Assembly (NCBI RefSeq): GCF_000003815.2
Contig: NC_049982.1
Coordinates: 8,994,717 to 9,058,716, forward strand
Direction of reading: 5' to 3'
Length of the DNA: 64,000 nucleotides
DNA from: Branchiostoma floridae
Taxonomy: Eukaryota; Chordata; Leptocardii; Amphioxiformes; Branchiostomatidae
Position numbers and translations under genes: made by a program. Below, in pieces: positions 44,792 through 59,046 of this stretch (position 1 is the stretch's first letter; the number at the start of each line of letters is the position of its first letter). The notes beneath the pieces were generated by a model. The model was not told the DNA's origin. It was given only the letters and a program-made list of their open reading frames with translations, and ran no database searches.

Positions 44792-47700
44792 CTACAGAGT
44801 TGACTCTTTTGTCTCTAGGAGAAAAATCTCTCCACTGTTCTCATCATAGCTGACTCTTTCCCCAAACTTCTCCCTCAAGAATGCAAGTACCTCGTTCAGC
44901 GATGGTCTCCTCCCAGCATCCCCTGGCTGGATGAGTGCATCATCCTCAGGGTGACCCAGACAGGGGAACAGGACTCTCCTGAGGGACGCCTTGTCCGGCG
45001 CACCTAACTGTTTGTCTGTGTCTGTTGTGCAGCACTGGTTTGGACTACAGGTTCTGTTACAGTCCAGGAGACAATGGCAACTGCTCCCAACACCCTGAAA
45101 CAAAACATAAAGTGCCTACATTAAGACTTTACCGCAAGCTGATTCAATAAGATCATATTGTATTATATATCTACTAATATAAGCAATCAAATATTTAAAT
45201 CAACATACACTATTTACCAATTAATCTATCAAGATACATTTCCTATAATCTACATAAACATACACTGTGAGAGTCAAAACTAAAAAATTCTTAGTTGGCA
45301 TAGTGTCAGCTTGAAAATTGATTGCCCTTTTATCTACATATTTTGTTTGTTCCTTTTGAAGCTCATGTAGCTAGAAGCTCACCTGTGAGAACTCAGGCTG
45401 AATGGTTGTGGAGTGAATCCCTTCATCATGAAACAGGTCCTTGATCTCACGGCAGATCTCCAGGTAGTTTAGCGGGGACAGGAACACCACGTGGAGCGTG
45501 GCCACAATCTTCTCACCGGTCAGCGGCCACACGTGTAACTCATGGATGCTCACAATACCAACAATCTGAATGAAAAAAACAAACTTAAGATTCGAGGCAC
45601 TGAAAGTATGTACAATAGACTTAATTACAGTATGATCTAATAAGTCAAACATGTTAAAATGTAAATGACTTGTATGTTATTCTTGTGTTGTGTGTAGTCA
45701 CCAGGTCTGGCATTTTTGTACTAGTATACAATATCATTAGACTTTAGGTAATAAGGTAGCCATGGCTACATCATCTTATACACCCAAACAAATAAATCAA
45801 TCATACAGTGATCCTCAGATGCAGGGAATTTCTTAGATGGCAATACTAGCTTGTAATTTGCTTCCTTCCTGTTAGGTGGCGATTCTGTGCATAACAACCA
45901 CTAACCAGTCTCACCTGCTGTAGCTTGGTTCTGAGTTTCTTCATTCTGACACTGGGTGGCACCGACTGCAGGAGGATGGACCCTGACTGTCTCACTGCAA
46001 AATGTGAAATGTATGATAACTGGTGTAACAATACCTTTGGTCGCGATCAACATGACTTTATATCATGTATTTTGAATTCTAATTGTGTCCAATTCCAAAT
46101 AAACAAATACCCCTCTGTTCCTTCAGTGATGGAATATGATACTTATGTATTAGTCAAAGCATTATGTTTCAAAGTATATGTGTAATAGCCCTAGAATGTC
46201 CTAAATGGCAATATCAGGAACATATGAGTGGTCGAAGCTGTCCTTGGTGCTGAACTGCACTCATATCCAGGCACATGTAACTTTATGGCTTTAGACAACA
46301 TTATAGTCTTTCAAAAACAATCTCTCTCAATCCTCCCTTCATACTTGCATCCACCAGAGGTTAATTTTGTATACACCCAACAAGATTGGATGTACATTAG
46401 CTGAATATGGTAAATTTGCACTTGTATTGGAAGTGACGAGAGGCACAACTTTTCATTATCCTATGAATAAGACATGATGTGGATATCAAAATAACTTACA
46501 CAGAGGCACAGTTGTAGCGATGATGATGACCACCATTAGGATGCTGCAAAAACAGAAAAAAATTAGGAATAAAGTAATCAAAAGTATAAGTCTATAGACA
46601 GAAAAGCTTTGAAATCATTTTTATACATTTTACACCTCATTCTGCTTCATGTGCTGGTTTTATTTAATTCCACTCTTCATGTAACATATTACAAAAAAAA
46701 AACAGTTAAAGATTCTTATATCTACCTGAGGACAGGGTCACAGTACTTGGTCCAGTCTCCCTGCACATACATGATGATTAGTGCATTCACAACAATGATG
46801 AGGGAGGACAGGGCGTCGCCCAGCACATGCAGGAACACACCCCGCAGGTTCATCTGTGTGGCATCTGCTATAGCTGCAGAATGTAAGCACACAGGGCAGC
46901 TGTCAATTCAGAGGCACCTGATACAACATACCAAAACTACCTGTGAATAGTAACCCAATCATTCATTGCAGTAGTTGCCTAAACGTTGGAGGTAAAAAAG
47001 GTATTTTTTCTCCCCAAAGATTTTACAAAAAGCTATTTGCTTATAAAAAACAGCTCAAAGTAAACGCTCAAGAGTCAAGCTAATTTGATACCGGGAGGAC
47101 AGCCTGTGGAGGTGAACTTTATCACCTTTTTTTTCCCGGCCATTGTATTCAATGGTTAAATTCAAATACAATTTAAACAAGTTTCACCATTGTCCTGTGG
47201 TCTGCAAGCAGAGTTGCCCATGTCTGAGTTAATACTGGAGTGGGACCCATGTCTGGCCAACTGGGCATCACTGTCTCTTCTGTGGACACGGTCCAAAGAA
47301 ACAATTCATTATCAAGACATTCGACCATGGTTATCATACAGGATTGAATAATTGAATGTCTCAACGCCTGTGACCCAGTCAAGTACTAGTACTGTAGTAG
47401 TAGTATCAAGTCAATGGAACTTCCTATGTTGCAACAAGCAATTGACCCCTTGAACCTTGCTTTACAAATTGTACTGATGTCCAACATTTCCTCCTCACAG
47501 GGAAGTTTACCTGTTATCAGGGTCCACGGTTTGGTCCACGTCATATCCAGAGTCAGTCTCAGACACCAGCTCTCTTGAGGGTACATTATCTTTACCGGTC
47601 TGTGCAGCCGTGTCCTGTCCTGTTGGGCTGTCTGCAGTGTGGAGGTGACCATGTTTGCCCACCATAAGGCCTGCCAGTAAACCGTTACAAATGCAAACAT

Positions 47701-49527
47701 TCAGATTTCCTTCTTCTTCGTCTTGCTACATATGGCCAACTTGCATGTAGCTATAGTGTCTGATATAGACATTTCCTAGAAAATTAGAATCCTAGCATGA
47801 AAAGGGCTTATTTTTCCTCAACATGAGCATAGAGTGGAATTGTTCTGGGTAATCAAGCCAACAACAAAAACATCATCACCATCATAATGATGAAAATGAT
47901 GATGAGGATGCATGTCCAACTCACCCCTGAGAAGACCCATCCCAAAGAGGTAGAAGGCCAGTGAAACTCCCCCGATGATGACCATGAGAAGTGGACTCTC
48001 CACAAGTTCAGGCATGATGAGCCGCTTGAAGGACTCGACCAGGATGGAGAAGCACAGGGCCAGCAGGAAGATACAGTTCACCAACCCTCCCAGCACTTCT
48101 GCTCGCACCCAGCCAAACGTGTTCAGGTGCACCACTCTCTTCTTGGAGAACTGGAACGTCAACATTTCAACTTCAAAACTTCTCAAAAAATATCTCAATA
48201 AAACCTGATAAATTCTTAGGAGTTGCTGCATATTCTTTTATTCATAATTGCACAGACAATGTATCCGGCGCATCACACAACTTAGGTCATTGCCTCACAT
48301 ACAAGTTGCATATCAAGCCTGTTTGCAGTCATTTGCAGTTCTTTGTGGTTTTTAGGCATACAGCCTTTTCATGAATTCCACCTGGTAAGAAAGTAAGAAA
48401 CATGAACAGTGGCAAAACAATTGGAGCACTTAAACCATGCTTGGGTTGGAATAGTATGCCAAAGGGTGACCAAGACCAGAAAAGCTGGAGATCTTTTGTT
48501 GTTGCTCTACATGCCAGTAGCCATAGGCAGTGTTTAGTAAGAAAGTCTTGCATCCATAGCTTTTTTTCTGTCCAGTACCAATACGATGTCAGTAAAAAGA
48601 TTTATAACCTTCTGTTGTAATTAATCAACAGAGAAGCAGGATATAGCACCTTAGAAATAGTGTGTAATCAACAAAGATCAATAATTATGGGTCATCAGAC
48701 CACCAATTTGGCCTCAGGCAATAGAAATAGGCAAAACAACACCAAACTTTGACATGGTCAAATGTTGTGAAAACACCTGATTTTTGTTTACATTTGGTTA
48801 CATAAGCAATAGTAAAGGTGAACAAACTACAGGGCAAATTCCTGAAACATTGTAGTTTAACACTACACATGTAGTCCTACAAAATACAATTAAAGGAAAA
48901 TTTAACTCAAAAGTCATTAGACCAAAACCGCTTTTCACAGCTATTTGGGACACATACATATGTATAGCATACTAAAATGGGCTAAACATTCTTTTCATTT
49001 GGAACAGGTGCGCTGGTGCGCGCAACTTAAAAATCTCCTAGGTGCACAGAAAAAACTTTTTAGTGCGCAATATAAAATAGATGAACCCAAATTCTATAGC
49101 TTTGAATTTCAAAATTCAAAACACGACATTTAATGCAACCAAGGTTCCCTTATTTTTCAAGTATCAAGACTATACCTTACAGTTACACTTGTGTCATCAT
49201 ACATTACATAGACATGTAAGGTATACTCAGTCTGATGACCATCACTTACAGCCAAAACTGGGTGTACAACTCCATTTTTTTCTGGTTGCACAAAGTACAC
49301 AATTATGCATCTTGTCTTGAGCACTGATAAACATCAGGTATACAACTCACCCTCATGGCAGACAGGCCTACTATCAGGGACACCATGTCTGACAGACAGT
49401 GGAAAGAGTCTGCGACTAGTGCCATGGAATTAGTCACGTAACCAACTGTAATCTCCACCACGAAGAAGAGTCCGGTAAGGACGATCAGCGTCATAAGACG
49501 GCAGGTTTTCCCATTGTAGCGTCCCAT
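44792..49527 (-). CDS. ZnT1-type zinc exporter (SLC30A family), paralogue B
   Basis: Coding exons on minus: 49527-49351, 48150-47925, 47670-47511, 47279-47188, 46873-46726, 46543-46500, 45994-45915, 45565-45383, 45094-44792; 470 aa. Same nine-exon plan and phases as paralogue A; only exons 3, 8 and 9 differ in length (160, 183 and 303 against 139, 192 and 312). The transport-site residues are present: H43-xxx-D47 in TM2 and H234-xxx-D238 in TM5, so Zn2+/H+ exchange is expected. The loop begins GLMVGKHGHLH and has fewer His than in A. The C-terminal domain spans about 310-370 (SIHELHVW, GIHSTTIQPEF), and the Cys-rich tail (C-x-C-x3-C-x3-C, CC) ends in ESTL, a class I PDZ-ligand pattern. The start is at the ATG of MGRYNG; the frame is open upstream but offers no earlier ATG. 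Several kilobases of 5' and 3' flank were duplicated together with the gene. Confidence 0.93.
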
Positions 49528-51100
49528 TGTTCTTACAGCCAAGCCCCACAGGTATGGTAGTTATTTAAGGGGGTGGCTGGCGTAACCTGGAACATTGACA
49601 ATACAATTGTTATGACATCAGCATGTTGCTATAGCAACTGTCCATCAAAGGTGACTGATGGCTGAATTATGATGGCTGAATTCTGGAAAAGAATGGATGA
49701 AATGAAAGTCAACAAGAATTTTTAAGATCGGACTACTTTGAAATTCTATTACTGTATTCTTAGTTTTACCTTAACACTAATCTTATAAAGTTACATCCTG
49801 TTGGAGCTCAATCATTTATCTCCAGATTACAAGATTAATGGTACTTTAGGGGAAATGATAATTCCACACCTTCTTCCTTTTGATAACTTATGAGGCTGCC
49901 AGGTATATGATTCACCTACCATAATGTGTTTCGTCTACAAACCCCCAGGGTATGCAAATAAACATCCAGTTAATTTTTAACTACTGTGTAACGTTACAGG
50001 CTGTAAAATGAGGTCAGGTCCTGTGGGCTGAGTTGTTGTTGAAATATTTTTAAATTTTTTTCATTAAAATGGCTTGGAGAAGAATTACCAAATGACCAAA
50101 ACATAGACTTTGATCATTATCCAAATGATTCGTACTAAGTACCTGAGCTTAAATAATAATGCACTATCAGGTTACAAAAGGGTAAATGCACATATGTATA
50201 CTGAACAATTACAACAGCTGGTATTCAAAGATTTAATGCATGCCCTCCCATATTTCATGGTGCTGTGTTGATTGACCCCCTCCGTCCTCTATGTCCTAAA
50301 TCATGTCCCCTACTGACTATTCCACAAGTCGCAACAAGCCCTGCCAATAGCCTGTTGAGCCTGTAATAGCTTGGTGAGTTGTTCTGGTCCAGTGAATTCA
50401 GACAATGTTGACACACTACCTAGCCTCCCACTCCGTTCTGAACACGCCACTGACACCAAGCTCCTTCTTGCTGACACAGATGTGGTTTGTGCAAATTATG
50501 TCTCATGAAGAGTTGGCAGACACGCAGACATGTCTGATTGATGGGATTACATATCATATCGCTTGCATGTGATCAGGTTTAATACAGTAGTGCGGCAAAC
50601 AATCTCCTGGCAGATTTATCGGTGGCATACTAGTAGTAAGCCCTTAACTAGGCTTAAGCCAAGCTTGCTTGGAGTGTCATCAGCCTGCACGTCTGTTCCC
50701 TTTCCCCCTCTCCCCGCCCGAACCTACCTAAGTTGCCGGTTTACATGTCTGTCCGTGTCAGCTCTGTGGGAAGACACAGGAGGGGTCACGGGGCTGACTG
50801 ACCTGCAGCACGTACGTAGGGTCAGCCATCCGCGTCCTTCGGGTGAAAGATCCAGGATATCCACATACCGGATGTGACGCAACGTCTTTAATACCAAGGG
50901 GCGGGGTATTTAAGGTTGGGAACAACGTTACGTAACTTGATATTTGCTACCCCCCCTGGTACCGTACGATGGCCCGCGTTCTGTGTAAACTTGCCAAGCA
51001 GTTTGAAGGTATAAAGGAAACTGCGGGAAGACATGAAGAAAACAACACGAAATAAAAATTTTGAAAGCACCAAGTTATATGTATAAAACAGCCGGACTGC
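49528..51100 (-). promoter_or_regulatory. 5' flank of zinc transporter B
   Basis: Immediately upstream, sequence near 49530-49590 matches paralogue A, including the acceptor-like inverse of CTGGAAC near 49586. Blocks near 50530-50600 (CATATCATATCGCTTGCATG, TGATCAGGTTTAATACAG) and 50730-50850 (ACCTAAGTTGCCGGTTTACA, GGGGCTGACTGACC) are diverged members of the 5'-flank unit found five times upstream of paralogue A. A promoter or noncoding first exon here is inferred, not seen. Confidence 0.4.
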
Positions 51101-53482
51101 CGCGTGATTGCGCTTTTTGGCTTCAGTGGCTTTCTGTCTCTGTTACAATTTTTTAGGTGAAAGGCGATGATATTTTATATCCATGACAACAGGTATTTTT
51201 CAAATCAGCAGGGGTTACTAGTACCCGACTTCATAGAGCATTTTATTGTGCATAACAAACGACTCCGTTCTGAGGAAGTGATGCTTTTGTTTTGCCAAAC
51301 TGACACTTTTGAAAAGACCTCTGCCCGAGCTGATCGCCGACCACGCACAGGCAATTCCGCTGTACATGTGGTACATCAACTTTTTACACTTTAAAAATCC
51401 CGTTTAGCTCTACCTGTGCTATAAAAAAACATACCCCTGCTAGAGCATGTCTGTCCTTGGTGCTGATCTCCGTTCAAAAACAATCCATGCTATTGTATAC
51501 TTTTTCCTGCAGGACCCCTGCAAAGCTTTATTTTGGTCCCACCAAACAAAGAAGCAATACAAATATGTTGACGTTGTGTGCAGTTATAGTTACAAAGAAA
51601 AATCTACAGGTTTTAAGGAATATAGTATTATACAAAATCATAGCAAAATTTCACGAGGTCGTGTCAAATGCTTCTCTATCTCATGCAAAGATGTACACAT
51701 AATTTTTCCTCGGTATGAGTTTATTGTCAGGCTTGCAATACACCCATGGACTTATCTGGTAATCTATAACATTACTTACTTGGGCTCTTTGCCCCAGTGG
51801 GACTCACTGGGAGCATAGGACAACGATGATAAGTCTTCCACTGTACACTCTCTGGGCCTTCCTTTTTAGGTCTCACCAGCTGTTACTTATGGTCCTCATC
51901 TCTTCCAGTTTCACTTCTCCAGCTGCCCTTGGGCCTTCCCCACTTTTGCCTGCCTTGTGGGTTCCAGGTTAACCTCCACCAGTGCTGCTACAATGTATAG
52001 TGGAACTATGCTTATATCTGGCCTGCAAGTGTGTATTACTGCTGCCATCTCATGTTTCATGTTACCTACTCATATTCATTTATCATAATTCAACTAAGCT
52101 GGACTATGAACTACTACTAAGACTTGTTTGATTTGGTTATGTCATCCACACATGCATTGATTTTTGGCTTTCCAAAAATGTTTTCAACCATAGGCCATGT
52201 TGATTTGATTATATGGATGACATCCTCCGGGAACTCCAAAACTGATGCAAGCGAGCGAATAAAAAAAAAGTTTGGCCAAAAAAAAAAAGTTTCCTTCAGT
52301 ATGAAATCAAAGTGGCCAGGAAGGTTGAACATGGGACTAAACACACATAGTATGGTATACCATGATCCTCTGGACCTGAATTTTATGTACTGGTACCTCC
52401 CCCAACCAACAATAGATTTTTTTTCTTTCCGTCCTTTCACATCTTATTCTTTGACTTAAGATTCATTTTGGCATTCTATATATGGCATTAGGTATCTGTT
52501 TTCTGATACTTTTTTTTTCAATCTACGGAATATTTGTGCTCATTTAACAGCTGCTTTGCACAATTTATTGTGTGGTCGAAAACTTTTTTTTGTGTGGAAA
52601 TGGCCGAAAATTGGTGCGAGCGCGGATGTCATCCATATAATCAAATCAACGTGGCCATACTGTAAATTGCACAAAGCAGCTGCAAAATGAGCTAATATTC
52701 AAATGCTGTAGATTGCAAAAAAATATTGGAAAACATATACTAATGTCATAGAATGCCAAGGTCAATTCAATAAGATGTGAAAAACAGAAATGAAGAATCT
52801 ACTGTGTGGTATTTTGGGCCACATTATTTGCATTTGCACACACGCTTCAGTTTTTGGGTTCCCAAGGGATGTAATCCATATACATGTACTTGAAATTAAA
52901 TCAACATGGCCTCATGAACAGAAATACATTCAAATATTTGAATCTCTTACAGCGTAAAATAATGCTGGCACTATTTTGTGAAAAGTGTATTTATTAAACC
53001 AAATATTGTATTTACAATAACAAGTACTGTGTAACTAAAGCCCTCTAATAGCATTACCATAGTGTCCATACAGTCTACATTGATGTAGCATATCAATTTT
53101 TGGAGTATAATACAGAGCTGGCATTATTCCTGTGGTGCAAAGCCCAGTATTGTCTGTTACAATGAGTTTTTACCATGCTCTGTTGGACACAGAAATAAAC
53201 GTTAACTTTTCAAAAGTAGACATAAGGACCTTGATTATGTTGATGCCCATTTCTCAACCAAAGAAACATGCAAATGTTTGCTTCAATGCCAACATCTGGG
53301 CTCGTTGTGTCATCAACAAGAACAAAAACAGACAGTTCAAATCCTGTTAGGTGTACTAGTAAATGCTTCTAGTCTACTGTTGAGCTGCCGAACTATGGCT
53401 CACATGTTAGTATGTACAGATTTTTTTAATCCTAGATGTACATGATTCTTTTTTTTTGTTGTCTCAATACATGCATCGTCTC
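51101..53482. other. Intergenic between zinc transporter B and POLR2L
   Basis: The 123-codon frame at 51447-51818 overlaps another frame at 51457-51702, has no recognised domain and no splice context, and is not called. The main content is the inverted-repeat element at 52188-52655 and related blocks near 52860-52920. The 3' end of POLR2L lies at its right edge. Confidence 0.4.
52188..52655. repeat. Inverted-repeat element, second member of the 3.1-3.5 kb family
   Basis: GGCCATGTTGATTTGATTAT with ATGGATGACATCC at the left is inverted at the right as GGATGTCATCCATATAATCA with AATCAACGTGGCC. A further diverged block (GGATGTAATCCATATACATG) lies at 52868. No transposase frame. Confidence 0.65.
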
Positions 53483-54206
<724 letters not shown>

Positions 54207-54210
54207 TCAC

Positions 54211-54249
54211 CAAGGAGGTTAAAAAAAAGGTGATTTTTTAACCTCCTTG
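54211..54249. repeat. Perfect 16-bp hairpin
   Basis: CAAGGAGGTTAAAAAA (54211-54226) and its exact inverse (54234-54249) are separated by 7 bp. It lies in the presumed 5' intron of POLR2L. AACCTCCTTGGTC-like pieces also occur near 32010 and 55585, so it may be a minimal fold-back repeat. Confidence 0.75.
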
Positions 54250-55350
54250 CTCTCTCACTCAGTCCATAGCCCAAAGCTGTTGACAAGAGACAAAATAAGA
54301 CTTTATTAAAAATTTCAAAATAAGACTGCAGTTACAAGCTGTAGTACAGTGATGTTAACAAAATTAACACCAAATAGAAGCAATAGCTCACAGCAAGTAC
54401 GTTATAACGTCCTTGCTCACAGATATCATCATCTACCTTTACAGGCATGTAGTTTGTATGGCACACATCTCTCACAGCAAATAGTAATTTGCCCATGCCC
54501 CCCTCCCCATTTGCAAGAAAATTAAGGCAACATCACTCTCTGAGGTATCATTTGTCAAAATATAGATCTTTAACAATTTCTGAAGTGCTAGGAGTTGGTT
54601 CACATACCTAAAGTGTTTGTTTGTGGGAAGAGGGCGGCAAAATCTGACCAAAACGTGTTCCACACAGTCGAGCCCACGCTTGCTCTCTCTCTCTCTCTCC
54701 TGGGAGTAGTACCGAAATGCATGCCGGGAATTTAAGGCATATACGATTGCGCAATCCGGCATATGCCATCTTGAAAAGAGGGTGTGCTTCAGGTTAGTGT
54801 TGGCGTAACGTAAAATCTGAAGAAATCAACGAAAAAGTGTAATACTCATAAACGTTTAAGTATTTAATTGATTGAAAATTCATGATTTTTTTTAGCAAAT
54901 ATCAACGCTAATTTCTAACTTAAAGAGTAAAAATGGACCGTTCCAGGGTCACTGACCCAACAAATAAAGGAAAATGGAGGACAAGTAAACCTGGATTTTC
55001 GGTATTTTCCGTCGTGTTTTTGTGGTCCAAACTGCTCTAAGACTTAACCCTCACATATACGGATCTTTCAGCTTTGTTCTTATGGAGCCCCATGTGACCT
55101 ACATGGCGTAAAATGGACTTTTTGTGGAGAAAACGCCGCGAGTTTAGGACGTTCGCCTTGGCTCCGTAACGCTACGAAGTTCGTGTGCAAAGACTTTTGC
55201 ACAAATCACACTGCAAAGGGACGAGTGCAAACCGTCCTTTCATCATTCACGGAGGAAAATTCCAGACCTTTTCAGGAACAGGCTCTCAAGAGCAGCAGAA
55301 TTTATCCATTTTTTCGGCAAGGAAGGAGATTTTCGCTAATTTTAGGTAAG
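54250..55350. promoter_or_regulatory. Probable bidirectional promoter region, POLR2L (-) and zinc transporter C (+)
   Basis: The region contains a CT microsatellite (about 54680-54698) and a GC-richer segment around 55100-55340. On plus, that segment ends in TTTTAG|GTAAGTG at about 55346, a consensus donor that would suit a noncoding first exon of the gene whose next acceptor (TGCTTGCAG) ends at 59020. One sequence matching the metal-response core (GAGTGCA, inverse TGCACTC) lies at 55223-55229, but a 7-bp match can be chance. No TATA box was identified. Confidence 0.4.
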
Positions 55351-58300
55351 TGTAGGGTGTTTTAAAGGGGAGGGGTGGTGGGTGACAGGGTTACCCGCCG
55401 GCGTTTTTGTCAGATCGTTGTCTCTGTCGTTGTTCCAGTGGCCACCGTCCTATCCCAGACAGGAAATGTTAACAAAACGATGAATATTGTACATTGGAGC
55501 CTTCTTTTTAAAGACTAAGAATCTAAGGAAAATTAGGTAAGGTGTATCGATCCTGCCAAATCAATATTTTAGACCAAGTTGTTAGCCTCCTTGATCAGAC
55601 AGTCTGAATCGGCAACATTATGCACCTGTCAATCAAATTCACAGGGCAAAGGTGTAACGTTTAAGACGTTAGTATGGGGCCAAAATCTAATATTCCTTGG
55701 AAAAATTAGGCCGTTAGGGGCAGAGTTGTCATCAGGAAATGCGGTCTGACCATAAAATGTAACATTATAGATTAGTTACCTGTAATTTTTAATAAAACAA
55801 ACTTCAAACCTTTGATGTCTTAATATACTAAAAGCTGGCACAACTGCAGCTGGGGTTTGAGTTAATAAACATTATCAACTTAACATTGAATCAATATTGT
55901 TATCTTAATCTACCCATGGTCACTTTTGTTGAATCAATAGTTATTTCGTCAAAGACAAAAGTCAAAAGATTGACATAAACCAGGTCAAAAGTGGAAAAGA
56001 TTGACGTAAACTGGGTTTCATGATTATAAAAAAAGCAAGGCCCCTTTCCAACGAGCTGTGTGTATTTTTGTATTTAACCAGCATGACAGCAGCTTGACAT
56101 TTAGTCTGCAGGAAATATTCATCAAACATCATAGCAGCAAGCTCCAAGTAGGTGGAAATAAGGAAGAAAGTCCCTTTCTTTACTGTCTACTGGTTGAAGA
56201 GAAAAATATATAGATTGAGGCGGATATTTTTTTGCTTCGTCACAGCTTGCACTCCTTTCATTTGACTTTCTGCACACTGCACCTAAATGTAAGCAGTCAT
56301 GCCACTGGTACTTCTTGTCAGCTCTGGTTCCATGCAGATGAGTTTGAAAGGGATTGTAGAATGTGTCCTTGTCTTGAGTTCCTCTTCAGTTTTTTAAGGA
56401 CTTGTCCCCTAGCCTCTTTCTAGTCAACTTATGCATGTATAAATATTGGGTGTTCAAAGTTTTCTTTAGGTCAGTCTACTCACCGTCAGGGATTTGTTAC
56501 AGTTACCTCAAAGAAGTCAGTTGGATTTAGAAGAATGATTGTCTAAAGTAAAGGATTTAGATGTTATTGCTATCAGAGATGATGATGTTGAATACCACCA
56601 AAGAAGTTAAAGGACACAAGTTAAATCATGGGACCTGAAACTCTGAAAGAAAACGTGACCTGTCGCTTTAGATGCTAGATACAACTCCTTTTATTTGAAC
56701 ATTCGAAAGCTCATATAAATCCTTTGTAGTTTAATTGTAGGAGCCAATTTGCATTAATGGTGGAAAAATGTCTACGGGTCATTTTTGTTAATTGGCCTGC
56801 CTCACAAGCTCAGGGTTTGTTTTATGCACGCTTTGCCTAATGTTGTAATGATTCTTATTTGCACACTGCATGTATCGTAGGAACAAAGTATGGTACCTGT
56901 GTTTGATTTGCAGTCACTCTTTTATTTGCAAATTTTCTCCCTGGCCAAAGGCCAGGGGCACATTTTTCGGTTTCAAGGACAAAATCATCAAAGCTCTGAT
57001 GTTGAATTTCATTGTTGAATGTGACATGAGCTATGATATCTTTAAAGAATTTAATCTAATTATCTTAGATATCAGTTCGTTTTTGAATTATTGATCAGGG
57101 GCAACGAATTTACTACGGTTAATGGATAATACCAATCCCTTGCGCAAAGCCAGAAATGTGATGGATTGTCCTGGGATTCAAGACAAGACAGTAATATCAC
57201 ATGTACAGAATTAAAAATGCTTGTTTGTATGCTTAAATGTAGTGCTACAACAAGAGTATACAAGATATGTGTACATCGAGAGTATCACCAAAATTTTTAC
57301 ATTTCTGAGGTGTCCTTATGGGAATGGGTTTTCTGTTCAAGGAAAAATTTGTGCATGCCGAATAAATTTGTGTGCATGAAAAAAATTTGTTTCCTGAAAT
57401 ATGTAAAAAAATATGGAGGATGAAATTCTTAAGCAGAAAATGGACGCTGTGAATATGATTTTCCATCGGTAACCTGAATTTTTGGACAAAAAAAGTCTGA
57501 TTTCAGGTCCCTTGGGAAAAGTTCAACTTGAAGCCTGAACACTTGAACATAAGTTCCTTATGTAAGGTTTATATTGTAAAAGGTACCTTCTTGAGGCCTC
57601 TATAAGCTTAATTACATCTTTTCTCAAGCATTTTCTTTCACGCACAAATTTCAAACTTTTTTGCACGTGAAAACTTGATATTTGGAAATCACACAATAAC
57701 TTGAAAATTGAAAGAACAGGGTTTCGTAGTGTAGAATGCAATACTTGTAAGTTGTAATAGGATACTTGATTCCATTTTGTGCCATCTTATGCAAACTTTA
57801 TGAGAGCCAGCTTATATAATCCCAAGGGACCAGAAATGCAAACAAAAATTTCAGGTATAAAATCATACATTTGGCCACATTTTTCTGACATATCTTACGA
57901 ACATTATTTTTTCCCGCGCAAATTTCCCCCGTGCAAAAAACCCCAACACATTCTAGTTGGGACATTTAATGTCTGTTTGAAAAAGAGTTTAGTTCTGCAT
58001 TTTATAGATAAATATCGTGTATCAGGATTCACTCAGAGCTTACAACTTGTGCTAGATAAAGTGAAATGATGATCAGCAGCACAACTTTAGGAGCCATGGC
58101 ACTAAGGGCAGGCACCATATTCTGAAGAAACTGGTCTATAACGGTACCATAAAAACTAATAACAAAAGGGTAACAGGTGTTTTGGATCTAAAGACTTTGT
58201 GTTAGTTCGTTGCATGAATGTGATCATGCACTATTGTAGTTCATTCAGATGAAACCAAAGCTGAACTAGATGCACTTATTCTTTTGGACTGCTGCCAATG

Positions 58301-59020
58301 ACTGTGAATGACCTCTGTCACTGAAGAAGAGTTTCCATGGTTTGGATGCTCTTGTTTAACCGTGGAACCATCCAAACAATGGAATCTCTTCACTGAAAGT
58401 TAAAGTGCCATGCATTTTAGAAATGTAAAAGTAGTGCAGTCAATGTACAACAGGAACTGCGTACTACCTCTCAAACTTTGGGTAATCCTACAACAGATTC
58501 ACATAGTTTACTCAACATAATCTTTCCAGTCAAATGTTAATATCCGTTTCTGCTTTATCCTGTGTACAGTTTTCAGTAGAAGTTTTGAAGCATTATGAGC
58601 TTAATTATTTATATATGTTCACAAATACCCTCTAAACAACAAACACAGCCCTTTTATTCTAAAGAATGTGTGCCTGCAGGGTATAAACAAAAGTTCATGT
58701 GTACAGACATTAGACATGATTGATGCACATGTGTATTGATCCTGTTCGAACTGCAACTTATGTCATGTTTACAACATACTACTAGTATACTGAGTACTTC
58801 TGTATCAAAGTCACACCACTGTGCCCATCAATAGTGGTCCAATACTAGGTAATTTTTTCCAATTGCCCCAAGTACTGTATTAAGAATCATGTCCATTGTG
58901 GCCACCTGTCGTACTACGGTAGTCACAAATCTCCCTAAGTCCCTTGCAATTGTTGAGTGCCGTCATGTAACCTATACACAAGTTTGGCTGTATTCTCACG
59001 TAGTACATGTATGCTTGCAG
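55351..59020. other. Probable first intron of zinc transporter C
   Basis: AT-rich DNA with no recognised exon. It holds a small hairpin at 58318-58398 (CACTGAAGAAGAGTTTCCAT inverted as ATGGAATCTCTTCACTGAAA). Open frames such as 57779-58069 lack any recognisable domain. Confidence 0.4.
58318..58398. repeat. About 80-bp imperfect hairpin
   Basis: The left TCACTGAAGAAGAGTTTCCA with TTTGGATG pairs with the right CATCCAAACAATGGAATCTC plus TTCACTGAAA. MITE-like, non-coding. Confidence 0.7.
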
Positions 59021-59046
59021 CACAGTGAATCCAGGACTACTCTACA

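Noticed and set aside
51447-51818. 123-codon plus frame
   Set aside because: Overlaps a different 81-codon frame, has no domain, and has no adjacent exon or poly(A) context.
55223-55229. Metal-response-element core near the putative first exon of zinc transporter C
   Set aside because: A single 7-bp degenerate match is expected by chance; further cores occur at unrelated places (for example near 32782 and 49016), so it is noted only as a possibility.
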